The position numbers and the translations under genes were made by a program. Positions 13,384 to 24,520 of a DNA stretch of 64,000 bases are shown piece by piece (within the stretch, counting starts at the first letter, position 1; every line of letters begins with the position of its first letter). The stretch is from Calycina herbarum (Eukaryota > Ascomycota > Leotiomycetes > Helotiales > Pezizellaceae), in assembly GCA_001414485.1 (NCBI GenBank), contig LLEY01000236.1, forward strand, positions 1-64,000, given 5' to 3'. The notes under the pieces are model-generated. The model worked only from the letters and a program-made list of their open reading frames with translations, was not told the origin of the DNA and ran no database searches.

Positions 13384-13625
13384 TATCAGGGCTTATAGCA
13401 AGTGCTGATGAATTGAACTATAGAGGCTGTCTATGTATAAGAAGATTCGATTGTCCTTTCCAAGTCAGAGTCCTTGCTAACTTATATACTCAGTTAGCTC
13501 TTTCTAGAGGTTTCTGCTAAGGGTACTCTCGAAGGTTCTGTTACGTCTATGCGTTGCTAAGCGAGGTCACGTGAATGCGTCGCTGGAGTACTCCGAGACT
13601 TATTCCACGGGTGTAACCCTTGATA
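13384..13625 (-). repeat. LTR (3' LTR in element orientation), gypsy copy 2
   Basis: 242 bp, starting TATCAGGG and ending CCCTTGATA on the plus strand. It matches 18606-18847 except at nine positions, all transitions in CpA/TpG context. Confidence 0.9.
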
Positions 13626-13626
13626 T

Positions 13627-13640
13627 TACCCCCCTTCCTG
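13627..13640 (-). other. polypurine tract of gypsy copy 2
   Basis: On the minus strand AGGAAGGGGGG lies just upstream of the 3' LTR, the position of the plus-strand priming site in LTR retrotransposons. The chromodomain frame ends just before it. Confidence 0.7.
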
Positions 13641-16600
13641 CTCTTGAAGGTAGGTATCTAGGGCTACTATGTCCTCTAACTTAGTAGCAGGTTCCTATAT
13701 TAGGTTTACGTATCCTGTCTATTTAACCTTATACTCGAGTCGAGTACGAGAGCCTTTCCTTAGGAGCTTCTTTTGCCGTTGACCTAGTATTCTTTTAACT
13801 TGTTATTCTATAGTATTATCTACTAATATTATAGGTGGTTGATCATTGTCTATAATTTAACTAGGCAGCGGGTCTGTAGCTGCTAGCCTTAATAAGTCTA
13901 TATTAAAGATATTATAGATACTAGGCGGGGTGTCTAGCCTATATATAGACGAGCTAATAACCTTGATAACTGTAAACTTAGCGGATCGAGCGTCTAGTTT
14001 CTTACTAACCCTGTCTGTCTATATATTCCGTAAGCTTAAGTAAACCTTATCTCTAACCTTATACGTAGGAGCGGTATTCCGTGAACGATTTGCTTAAGTC
14101 TCCTGGTCTTGTTATACCCTTGCTATTGATGATTATACCTATTCTATAATAGCCTTAATCTTTACTACTATTGCTTCGCCCTTTTGAATTAGTGTTTTTG
14201 TGTTTACGGGTGCTACGACGTCTGTTAAGGGGTCGATAGTCTATAACGGATAGCCGTGGCTGAGTTAGAAGGGGCTTATACTCGTTGATGTTAAATCCCG
14301 TCTATTAAAAGCTAGCTGTACTACTAGCAGCTAGTCGGCCTAGTCGTCCTAAGCTATATTAATCCACTGCTATAGAAGCGTCTTAACTTTAGCATTTGCC
14401 TGTTCCGTTGACTCGTTAGTTTATAGATAGAAGGCTATAGAGATCCGTCGTTTAATCCGTAAGAAGTTATAAAGCGTCTTCTATACTCGTCTAATAAATT
14501 ACGGGCCCCTATTAGATACTATTGCTCTTGGTAGTCTATGTAAGCTATAGTATATAGTAATAAATAAGCGAGCAAATTCCTCTGATGATATAGTCGAGTT
14601 ATAGGCTACGAGGAGCACCTCTTTGCCTAAACGGTCTATGAATACTACTATTATATTAGAGCCTTTATTTATAGGTAGTGGTCTAATAAAGTCGACAGAG
14701 ATCTCCTGCTATTACTGCTTAGGAATTAGTAATAGACGAAGTAGGCCTTATTTACGATCTCTCTAGACCTTAGTACGTCTATAAACTCTATAATTATAGA
14801 TAAACTGCTTAACTATAGTCTGTAGGTTTAGCTAGAAGAACTCTCTTAAGACTATTGTAATTGTTCTATTCTTACTAGGATAGCCTGTAAGTGTAGAATT
14901 ATAGAGTTCCTATATAATTACAGTCTATAGCAGCTTATAGTCAGGGACCTATAGTCTGTCTCTAAACTATAAATCACTATTCTTATTAACTAAGTAGTTA
15001 GAGATAGAGACTTTAACTAGAGAAGTGAGGTCTGCTAGAAACACTCTATCTCCTTAGTAGACGGTGTCTATAAGACGCCTGAAGTCCTTGTCTTATACCT
15101 TTCCCTCTTCCTAGAGGTTCCGTAGTTGGTCTATAAACGCTTGCTGTGTTGCTACGTCGCTTACTTGATTCCTCCTATTTACTAATACTGGTGCTAGCTA
15201 TATAGTATTTCCTTAAATCATTCCGTCTAGAATTAATTATACTATTCTATAATTAAGGCGTTTATCTCCCTCCTCTGGGAGGTCCTGGTCCCTCCTTATC
15301 AGTGTATCTGGCAGTCCTCCCTCTTTGCCTAGGTGGTATTAGATAATTAGGTTAAACTTACTAAGTATTAACTGCTACTACATTTGTCTTTCAGATAGTT
15401 TATAGACTGTTGTAAAGTACTTAAGATTCTTATGATCTGTAAGTACTATAAACTGCCTAACACTTTTTAACTCTGCTTCCTATTCCTTAAGATAACGAAT
15501 AATAACTAATAACTCCTTATTATATATTAGGTAATTATATTCAGCAGGTACGTGTTTCTTTAAGAAGAAGGCTACGGGCTGTAAGACGCTATTCTTTACT
15601 TAAGAGAGCACGCCTCCTAAGTAATATCTAGAGGAGTCTGTCTCTAGAACCGTCTTATAATCTAGGTTAAACTAAGCTAGTACTAGGGCCTCTGTAAAGG
15701 CCTGCTTTAACTGTTCGAAGGCTCTATTCGCTTCGTCTGTCTATTAGAAGGATATATCCTTTTTAATAAGACTATAGAGAGGAGCTATAATCTGTGAAAA
15801 GTTCTTAATAAACCGTCGATAGAAATTCGTAAATCCTAGGAAGCTAAGGACGCCTTTTACTGTTATTAGTGCTTTCTAATCTATAATAGCCTGTATTTTA
15901 GCTGGGTCTATCTGTAAACCTTTCCTTGCTTCTATAATAAACCTAAGATACTTTGTAGACTATACTTTAAATTCGTACTTATTAATATTAAGCTGTAGCC
16001 TAGTATCTTAAAGCCTTTGTATTACTTTATAGACATGCTCGCGGTGCTGGTTATAGGTGCTGTCTATAAAGACTAAGACATCGTTGATATATACTAAGAC
16101 AAAGTCGTCTAAGAACTCTTGAAGCGTATGATTAATATACCGCTAGAAAGTGCTAGGAGCATTCGTAAGCCTAAAAGGGGTAATAAGCTATTTAAAAAGT
16201 CTAAAGCGTGTCTAGAAAGCCGTTTTCTACTCGTCTCCCTTCTTAATCCGTATCTTATAAAAGGTAGTAATAATATCTATTTTTATAAACTACTTAGCTT
16301 TCCTGATCTGGTTAAGTATCTCTTAGATTAAAGGTAAAGGGTAGCAGTCCTTATAGGTTAACTTATTTAGTGCTTAGTAGTTGTAACAGAACTGTAGACC
16401 CTCTCCTAGCTTCTGTACGAAGAGTACTAGCGTAGCTGCTGGAGAGTTACTTACTTAAATGAATTCCTTATCTAGTAACTCTGTTAGGGTTTTATAGAGT
16501 ACTAATAGCTCGTCTCGTAACATGTTATAGAGTGGCCCCTAGAAGACTGTTTCTTCTAATCTGTTTTCGGTCTATAAGAGCTTAATACTATAATTAATTC

Positions 16601-18442
16601 CTTTATAATATACTAGTAACTTATTTGCTTCCTTCCTATCAAATGCTAGATAGAATTCTAAGCTAATCTAGCTAGGTAGCTTCGTCCGTAGGTCTGTATA
16701 CTTCTTTTCTACTAATGCTTTTGTAATATCTATAAGGCTTATTATAAAGACCTATAGCTTCTGTTTTCAATCTATAAGAAAGTAGAAGATAGCCGCGCTT
16801 ACTTACTTATAGGAGTAAGACTTTTCTAGCTTATTATAAACTTCTAACCTAGAGTCTTAAAAGAGTAAGTATCCCTTAGTAGTATTAAGTAAAGCTCGCT
16901 CTCTCCTTAACTAAGATTTTCCTAGAATCATTTCATAGCCCTCGATCTTAGGGACTATATAAGTATAAACCCGTTTCTGCTAGTAGCCTCTAATGTCTAT
17001 ACTAAAAGATACTACTTAAGATATAGTATCCTCTAATACTCCTTCTACTGACTATAAATGCCTTGGTGTGATTTGTACGTAAGAGAGCTAATAACGATAG
17101 ACAAAACGGTCTAAAACAATTCTATAGACTAAACACCCTAAATCTACTAAGGCTTGTAAAGTAGCTACCCTATTTACTAAAGCTGATATAAGAAGAGGTT
17201 TTTCGTCTATATATTCCTACTTAAAATATTTCTAAGTGTCTATTACTAACAACTCCCTTCGTCGCCCTTGTCTACGCTTTCTAACAGGAGCTACTAGTTT
17301 TCTAAATCTAAGAAGACATTACTATCTTCTTCTTCTAATTCTAACACTACTTTCTTAACCTCTGCCTTCTGTTTATAGACCGAATCCGCTGTTATAGGTC
17401 GCCTTAGTAGTCTATATAGACATTCTTAAACAAAATAACTAGTAGCTTTGTAGCGAAGACAGCGACTAGTATAAGCACGGTTACTTCGTTCTTTCTAGGA
17501 CACTTATTTAGTACGCTTAGTACTAGTTGTTAAGACTTTAGTAGGTGCCGGTTCCTAATCCATGCCCTCTACGGATGCCTTATAGGTGACTTTCGGTCTG
17601 TTAGCGATATTACTACTCGTTACCTACTATATAGTATCTGTCGAGCGTTTCTAAGAGGTCTATAGTGTTTCTAGGAGAGTCTAGGCCCTGGATCTTAATG
17701 TTCGAGCTTTATAAGCCCTTAAGCGGTCGTCCGTTTCTTTAATAATAGAGTAGTAAGACTCGAAGTTAGGTTAAGAAGGAACTGTGATTATTGCCTTAAC
17801 TAACTCGTTACTAAGGATTCAGTTAAGAGACACCTTCTTTACGTTGTCTAGCTAAGATCCTCCTCTAGACTCTATAAGCAGAGCTTACTATTCTATAAAG
17901 ACCTCTAGGAATGGTCTTAAGCCTTAGTAGAAGGATTCTAGCTTTCGTTATACTCTTTCCTTAGCTTACGAGTCTCTAAATACAAACTCTACTCGACTTA
18001 AGAAATCACTACTATTAGCTAGCTCTAGCTTGCCCTGTTCCCGTACCTATACTTCTATTCTACAGAGCGCCTTACCCTATAAGGATCTGTTAAGTACCTA
18101 AAACTTAACGTATTTAGTATATCTATAGTAGTCGACTTCGATTTTAGCTCGTGCTTATTATAACTAAGCTTCTAGCTTATCCAAGTCTTCGTAGAATTCT
18201 AGTAGTAGAGGAAGAGATTTCCTAGGTTTATTATCGTTGTAGACTATCTATAAGCGAGCTTCCTTATCCTTCTTTTACTTATTCGTAATCCGTAGATAAT
18301 CGTTCTCTTAGGCAGATGTTAACTGATTCCGCTACTCTTAAATATACTATAGGAACTAGGCAGGTAGCTGATTCAGTATACCGCCTTCTTATAGTTCTCC
18401 TATTATCTATAAGTTCTATAAATGCTGTAAAATAGCCTATAA

Positions 18443-18587
18443 GTTCTAGTATTACTATAAAGGCCCGATATGTTCTAGTGTTGCTAAAATAGCCTAATAT
18501 GTTCTAGTGTTACTATAAAGGCCTGTTATGTTCTAGTGTTACTAAAATAGCCTAATATGTTCTAGTATTATTATAAAGGCTCGTTGT
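18443..18587. repeat. 29-bp tandem repeat, 5 copies, in the element leader
   Basis: GTTCTAGT recurs at 18443, 18472, 18501, 18530 and 18559, an exact 29-bp period. Units alternate between a CTAAAATAGCC and a CTATAAAGGCC type. The array sits between the 5' LTR and gag of gypsy copy 2 (minus strand). Copy 1 has a shorter, degraded version near 9270-9350. Confidence 0.85.
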
Positions 18588-18605
18588 TTTTTAAATCGAA
18601 TCTAA

Positions 18606-18847
18606 TATTAGGGCTTATAGTAAGTGCTGATAAATTAAACTATAGAGGCTGTCTATGTATAAGAAGATTCGATTGTCCTTTCTAAGTCAGAGTCCTTACT
18701 AACTTATATACTCAGTTAGCTCTTTCTAGAGGTTTCTGCCAAGGGTACTCTCGAAGGTTCTGTTACGTCCATGCGTTGCCAAGCGAGGTCACGTGAATGC
18801 GTCGCTGGAGTACTCCGAGACTTATTCCACGGGTGTAACCCTTGATA
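18606..18847 (-). repeat. LTR (5' LTR in element orientation), gypsy copy 2
   Basis: The 242-bp partner of 13384-13625, followed by target duplication GTATA at 18848-18852. The interior adjoins as TTAGATTCGATT on the minus strand, the likely primer-binding region; I could not assign a tRNA. Confidence 0.9.
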
Positions 18848-19279
18848 GTATAGAGCGAATAGCCTATGAGATAACCTTATTATCTACTAAAGTACGTACT
18901 CTTTAAGCAGCGAATAAAGCCTTAAGCAAACGCCGTAGAGCTAAAAAGACTTGTATATATTAAGAGAGGGCACTTACAGTAGAGGATGTCTAAGATCTTT
19001 TAACTTAAAAGGACGTTAATAAGCAAGTACGACGTAACTTACGTATAGAGAGAGGTAATAAGAAGGAGAGGCAATCGTCTAGACAGCGTTATAGCACTTA
19101 TAGAAAAGCTAGTTATAATATACAAACTTGTTAAATAGATGTAGATATGTCTAATTCTTCGGATTCTAAGTAGTTATAGTTAATTTAATATATTATAGTT
19201 AATTTATTAATATTTAAAGTTGAATACTAAGGAAAAGTACGTTAGATTCTAATATACGCCAGGTTCTAATAAACCACGT
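18848..19279 (+). pseudogene. pogo/Fot1-type transposase element 2, 3' part and right TIR
   Basis: The transposase frame broken at 13383 continues here in the same register. An ALSKRRRAKKT-like basic stretch is followed by a Cys/His-poor relic of a CCHC knuckle (RYSTYRKASYNIQTC, where CxxC-GH-C would stand) before the end. The right inverted repeat is 19230-19279, followed by TA. The knuckle is a feature of this family and reappears in element 3 at 22563-22945. Confidence 0.8.
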
Positions 19280-19281
19280 TA

Positions 19282-19435
19282 AGTATAATTATCTAATTTA
19301 TAATAAGAAGCTACTAGCTATTATCCGCTGTCTTAAGAAGTAGAAAGCAGAGTTAAAGAGTATTAGACAGTTTATAGTACTTATAGATTATAAGAATCTT
19401 AAGTACTTTATAATAGTTTATAAACTATTTAAAAG
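19282..19435 (+). pseudogene. Ty3/gypsy copy 1, continuation (RNase H segment)
   Basis: It matches the RNase H region of gypsy copy 2 (minus strand around 15360-15510): a YNKELLAI-like block, then a DYKNLKYF segment where TDHKNL is expected. Roughly 230 bp of the copy 2 sequence between the two halves of copy 1 is missing. Homology ends near 19435, where copia-like sequence begins. Confidence 0.7.
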
Positions 19436-22400
19436 TGTCGGTATAATCAGAGTAAATAGCACTCTATATAACCTTCTCGCTTAAGGTCTATTTAAGTAGA
19501 TAGAGCAGCTAACTTTACTCTATATATACGAACGATAATATACTCTTTTTATATTATACTATTAGCTACTAAGTTATACTAACACTGATTAGTATCGCGC
19601 GCGTAGATTAGAAAAACTAGCTATATATATCGCGGTTCTCGGAATCGTAAGCTTACGTATAGTTACGTAGTTATATAAAGTAGACTCCTCTTCTTAGAAG
19701 AGACTCCTTCTACTAGTTATACCCTCGACAATACTACTATAAACTCTTAGACTTGTAGTATAGTTATAATAATCTTATAACCTCTCTAAATTATAATAAT
19801 CTTATAATCTTATAACCTCTTCGACTTATAATATAACTAATATAACTTAATAACCTCTTCGACTTATAGTACTACTCTACTTATAACCGCTCTTATAACC
19901 GCTCTTAAACTCTTTAGAACAGCTATTATATAAAGATAATTTACTCGATTTTAATAACTTATAAATATTAAAAGTATAAATTATAATAAAACAAAATTAT
20001 AATATACTATTTATCTAGTATAAGATACTACTTATTATTACTACTTCAAGTACTAACAACTTCGTCGATACTACCGATACTATAGTACTACTACTATAGT
20101 AGGTTGAAGATAAGAAAGCCACGGCTTATATAAATACAAAGTTAGAGAAATACGATGTCGATAATATATATAACGATTATCTCTAGGAGATATATTATAT
20201 AGACTTTAATAACTAGCTAGAATCGAAGTTCGTAAACATAGAAAGAAGTACTCTTATTAAGATACGTAAGTTACTACGTAATTAAGATATATAAATAGAG
20301 ACGAATAGATATAAGACTATTATATCAAAGACACTTTATAATATAGCTTAAGAACTTATAAAACCTAAATAGGTAATCTAAGAATTAAGAGACTAAGTGT
20401 ATAAGTTAGAGACTTAATCTAAAGAAATAGCTACGAGATATAAGTATTTTAAAGAATACTCTAACCGATTCTCTAAACTTCTTCTAGAATACTAGAATTC
20501 TTCTACTTCGAGTACTACTTTAAACGCTTTTATAAGTAATATTTCTATCTCTATAACTCTACTAGTAGTAGCTCTTATAACCTAGAACGCTCTTATAAGC
20601 TAACTAGCTATAAGTAGCTATTCTAGTAATAGCTAGATAGATAACTCTACCTTTGTACTTAGTAATCTTATAAAGTTATACTCGGACGAATAAAAGTATA
20701 ATAGTAAGAGAGATAACTTTAAGCTTAAGTTAAGAATATTCAAGAATATATATAATCGTTATAGTATATTACTCTTAGTATATAACCTTATCTTCTTAAT
20801 TATACTTAAGAGTTAGATATCGAACTACTTTTATACTAGTATTTTTAAAAAAGAAATAGATTAATTATATAAAGTTCTTTCTACTACTATCTAATTATAC
20901 TTTAAGAATAAGCTATACTTAAGAGGTTAATTCTCTAAGTAGAATCGTATTATATTCTTATAAACTAAAGCTAAGCTAGAATATTCGGAAAAGACACCTA
21001 GCTAGTACTTTAAGAAGATACTATCTAAATTAGAAGAACTTCGCTATAGACTTTCTAAGGATATATAAAGCGATAGATAATTAGCTAATAAGCTACTTAT
21101 TATATATAAGAAAGCACTAGAATACTAAAGTATATACTTGACTTTACTATAAAACTCGTTACTTTAAAGTACTATTACTCTTTTAAGAAGCTCTATTTAT
21201 AATTACGAAGTAAGCTATAATATCTTAAATACTAAGACTTTAATAACTAATCGTTACTTCTATAAGTATAATAATTCCAGCAGTTTTTATAGCTAGTAAT
21301 ACTAGAACTCTAGAAAGAGTAATAAGTGTTATATATATAGAAAGGAAGGCTACCGATCCTAGAAATATACTTAAGAAGAGTAGAATCGTTACTTTACTAA
21401 ATAGTAAAAGAGTAATAGAGATAGCTTCCGTAGAAAGAATAGTAGTTTTATTAAGAAGATCTACTATACTTATATCGCTAATATCGAACGTACGGAAGAG
21501 AAAGATATATCTGAAATACTTTAGACGATTATAATAGATTATATAAGTGATTCTAATAGAGAAGTTATCTACTACTTAATTACTTCTATTAGATATATTA
21601 ATAATTCGAGCGCCTAGACTCTTACTACTAGTTTAATAAACTTAGTATAAGATTATACTTTCAGCGGATTTATTCTACTACTAATTCTAGACGCTATATC
21701 TTATAAGTTTATAGAAGAGGTATTTATATCTATAGCTAAGAAGTATATACGAGATTACTTCTTTAGAGTTATAATCGATACTAGCGTAGGAGAGAAGTTA
21801 AGTATAGAATATAAGTAATATCTAGCGTATACTAAACACGTCTAGAATATCTCTATTAATAAAAGTACTAAAAGCTAGATTAGTATATAATTTAGTAAAG
21901 GTTATACTACTTTCTTAGAATCGATTATAATTAGTATATCGATCGACTATACGGAATTATATATTATATACTTAGATATATCTTTTATTATATATATTAA
22001 TAATATAGACCGTTTATACGTCTTGTTTAATAATCTCTAGAACGTCTTTATTTAGAAAGATAGAAATAGTTAGAAAGTAGAACGTTTTAGAATTATATAA
22101 CGATTTAGACATCTCTTTCTACTCTAGAATAAGACTATATATAACCTTATATAAGAATCTTTATATTATCTTATAGATATCGATATTAGACGCCTCTATA
22201 AGCGCTTTAGTTACCTATCTATACTACGCTTATAGCGTATACTCGAGCGTACTAGTTACGACGTCGAGTAAGGTATTCTATAATATCTTACTAAATACTA
22301 TAAGTATTACTAAAAGTATAGAAAGTTACCTAGTCGATTTAAATTTATACTTTATAACGATATTAAGTTTAATTATAATATAATCATAGATATCTTCTTT

Positions 22401-22562
22401 TTAAAAGAAAAGCTAGTATTATATATTATAGATTAAGAAACTCGATATTAATTTAGAGACTTTCTACTAGATATAAGTATAAAGAGTACTTAAGAGACCT
22501 TTTAAAATTACTAGATTAACACTTATCTAGGACCTCTCGATTATATTACTATAGACGCTAGA
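19436..22562 (+). pseudogene. Ty1/copia retrotransposon remnant (LTR-like start, gag, protease, integrase)
   Basis: The segment starts TGTCGGTATAATCAGAG, a plausible LTR start. Stop-filled plus-strand frames then give a gag-like region (about 20000-21300), a CCHC knuckle relic (CYICRKEGYRSWKY) near 21330, an aspartic-protease block (VIIDTSVG) near 21770, a pre-integrase zinc finger region (about 22180-22330) and an integrase core start (NYNIIIDIFF, then YLGPLDYITIDA) up to 22560. Protease followed directly by integrase, before any RT, is the Ty1/copia order. RT and RNase H are missing because the sequence is cut at about 22562 by pogo 3. Confidence 0.65.
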
Positions 22563-22945
22563 AAGAACTTTATTATCTAATAAAGCTCTAAGTAAACGCC
22601 GAAGAGCTAAAAAGGCTCGTGTCTATTAAGAGAGTACACTTATAATAGAGGATACCTAAGATATTATAGCTTAAAAGAATATAGATAAGCAGGTACGACG
22701 CGATATACGTACGGCGAGAGGTAGTTATAAGAAGAGGTAGCTATCTAGGCGATACTATAGAATCTATAGAAAAGCTAGTTATAACGTATAAACTTGTTAA
22801 GAAGCTGTAAATATATCTAGTTTATTAGATTCTAATTAGATTTAGTTAATTTAATATATTATAGTTGATTTATTAATATACAAAGTTTAATACTAAGGAA
22901 AAATTACTAACTTAGTAATATTACCGACTCGGTAATAAACTACGT
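22563..22945 (+). pseudogene. pogo/Fot1-type element 3, 5'-truncated, with right TIR
   Basis: It closely matches the 3' end of element 2 (18890-19279): the same ALSKRRRAKKA basic stretch, degraded knuckle and inverted repeat, ending ACGT at 22945 followed by TA. Only the last ~380 bp survive, so it was truncated before or during the rearrangement that put it next to the copia remnant. Confidence 0.75.
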
Positions 22946-22947
22946 TA

Positions 22948-23725
22948 TCTCTATTTAAATTATAAAAGAGCTACTTATTAAAAACGTCTTTTAACTAGTA
23001 TATATCTAAACTCTTAACTATATAAGAGAGACTATTATAAGAAAAAGCTATAATAGTTATAAAGACTCTTTAAGAAGTACTAAACGTTAGCTAAGCGAAT
23101 ATAGTAAAAGCTTAAGAAAAGAAAGAATAGAATATAAATAGACATAGATAAGAAGTAGACTTTAGAGTTAGCGATATAGTTTTTATTACTATAAAGAGCT
23201 AGAATATATAAAGACCTAGTTAGAAGTTAGACTACTAGATAGCTAGACTTTTTAAGATTCTTAAGAAAGTTAGCTCTGCTTTTTAACTCTAGTTACTATT
23301 CTCTATTAGAGTCTATTCTATCTTCGTACTAGAGAAGTTATATAAAGCTTTAGATAATCCTCTACTAAGATAAGTAAGTACGCTACTTCTACTAATTATC
23401 GTCGATAAAAAAGAAGAATAGAAGATTAAGAAAGTACTTATAAGTAAGACGCGATAGAAGTCTCTTTACTACTAATTAAAGTAGAAGAGCTATAACAAGG
23501 ACCTTAACTAGTATCTAGCTCGCTATATAGCCTACGCGTTATATATAATAAAGGAATTCTATTTAGCGAATCTAATAGCTAATAGTCCTCTAAAAGCTCT
23601 TCCTTTGTAGCTAGAGGCGTACGAGGCAGGAAGGGACAATTACAGCGAATTAGAGTGTAACGACCCTATGTCTACGGAAGACAAAGCGGCTTGGTTAGAG
23701 GGGGCCCGGTTGAAGGAGGGGGTGG
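22948..23725 (+). pseudogene. Ty3/gypsy family B, 3' end of pol with chromodomain
   Basis: The plus strand, with stops until about 23570, encodes the end of integrase (DYQIARLFKILKKVGSAF-like) and a chromodomain region (blocks resembling ...VEELQQGP.LV...), then an acidic/aromatic tail. From about 23590 the frame is nearly free of RIP changes and base composition returns to normal. It ends at a purine tract (23712-23725) directly before the LTR. It differs from the family at 13384-18847. Confidence 0.7.
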
Positions 23726-23927
23726 TGTAACAGTCCCAGTCACATACGACTAGATCACGTAACCGAGGCTAGATCACGTGCCGAGGTTCTACCGAAGTCT
23801 CGCTTAGTGTATATAAATAGAGACAGAGCGTACCAACTCTCCTCTTCTCTCTTTAGTTTAGTTTTCTTCGAATACAGGTACCATTCTGCAAGCACTTCCT
23901 TTGGTGCATTTGTAGAGGGCCGTCACA
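23726..23927 (+). repeat. 3' LTR of Ty3/gypsy family B, almost unmutated
   Basis: 202 bp bounded by TGTAACAGTCCC and GGGCCGTCACA, imperfect inverted ends of TG...CA type. It contains two copies of CTAGATCACGT-CCGAGG (23749-23787) and a TATATAAATAG box near 23810-23820, followed by a pyrimidine-rich stretch, so a promoter layout is preserved. ATATA follows it; no left partner LTR was found in the window. Confidence 0.75.
23810..23820 (+). promoter_or_regulatory. TATA box of the family B LTR
   Basis: TATATAAATAG lies about 115 bp before the LTR end and upstream of a CT-rich initiator-like stretch, as in the U3 region of fungal LTRs. The call is positional. Confidence 0.5.
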
Positions 23928-24520
23928 ATATATATATATTACAACAACACAGGTGATACGATACCCAAAATTGCTGGCAAATGGCCTATTTGCGAAATCT
24001 TGAGAAGAAGCGCAATTGATGGGAAAAAATGCCTCATTCGCAAACGCAGGTAAGATTCTAAAGATGTGGTTGAGCTGAGTCACACCCAGGATAATCTCAA
24101 TAGAAAAGGGTCAGAAGAATTGACGAGTTCGGCCAGCTTCTTATTCTCCTAATCCTTTTCGAACGATATTGACAATTATCTGGAGAAGTAAAGTGAGGTA
24201 ATAATAAGAAAGGATGGGCCTAGAAGAGAAAACAACTTGCCAGAGTCCTTTATTTATCAACCAATTCGAAAATTCCTACACACTAACCTCTGACATTAGA
24301 ATATACGAAAAGTGCGAGGAAAATCCGCAGCCAGAAGAAAACACTCTATTGTATCAATCACCATTCATTCATGTACAAATGCACCCCCTCATCCTGCATG
24401 TCCCCATCCCTCTCACGCCCTCAACGCTTGACGTTCAGCGTCCACTCTCCGTCACATCTCTTCTCCATCTACCACCCCAGCCGAACAAAAGAAACCGAAA
24501 AGACGAGCTGTGTTGGTAAA
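23928..24520. other. intergenic between island and ATP5 3' end
   Basis: No supported gene. Overlapping plus-strand frames at 24214-24649 are shadows of ATP5 exons and its 3' UTR. Composition is normal from 23590 onward. Confidence 0.5.

Larger units (their letters stand above)
13384..18847 (-). mobile_element. Ty3/gypsy chromovirus copy 2, full length, RIP-inactivated (5464 bp)
   Basis: Two 242-bp LTRs (13384-13625 and 18606-18847) with TATCA...TGATA ends bound a 4980-bp interior read on the minus strand. In order of translation: gag-like (about 18300-17300), a zinc-knuckle/protease area, reverse transcriptase (about 16650-15760, with YINDV where YxDDV is expected near 16080), RNase H (about 15750-15300), integrase, and a C-terminal chromodomain-like segment (KVKQTGYVNLIQEPA, ending in LQEQEGG) near 13640-13760. 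A purine-rich AGGAAGGGGGG tract abuts the 3' LTR. Frameshift-free but stop-filled, it cannot encode a working protein. It is the mildest RIP victim of the two copies and the last identifiable insertion at this site. Confidence 0.9.
7790..23927. mobile_element. nested, RIP-degraded transposon island
   Basis: About 16 kb is almost free of open frames over 60 codons, rich in TA, TAG and TAA, and contains recognisable but stop-riddled transposon proteins. Reading stops as former CAG/CAA/TGG codons restores domain order in each component, the expected footprint of RIP. The components are listed separately. They are interleaved: gypsy copy 1 interrupts pogo 1, pogo 2 interrupts gypsy copy 1, gypsy copy 2 interrupts pogo 2, and copia, pogo 3 and a second gypsy family follow on the right. 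Confidence 0.9.

Noticed and set aside
16119..16331. 70-codon frame on the plus strand inside the island
   Set aside because: Antisense to the reverse transcriptase relic of gypsy copy 2; the only such frame in a stop-dense region.
18443..18587. Possible CRISPR-like array
   Set aside because: Units are head-to-tail with no unique spacers and lie in a eukaryotic retrotransposon leader.
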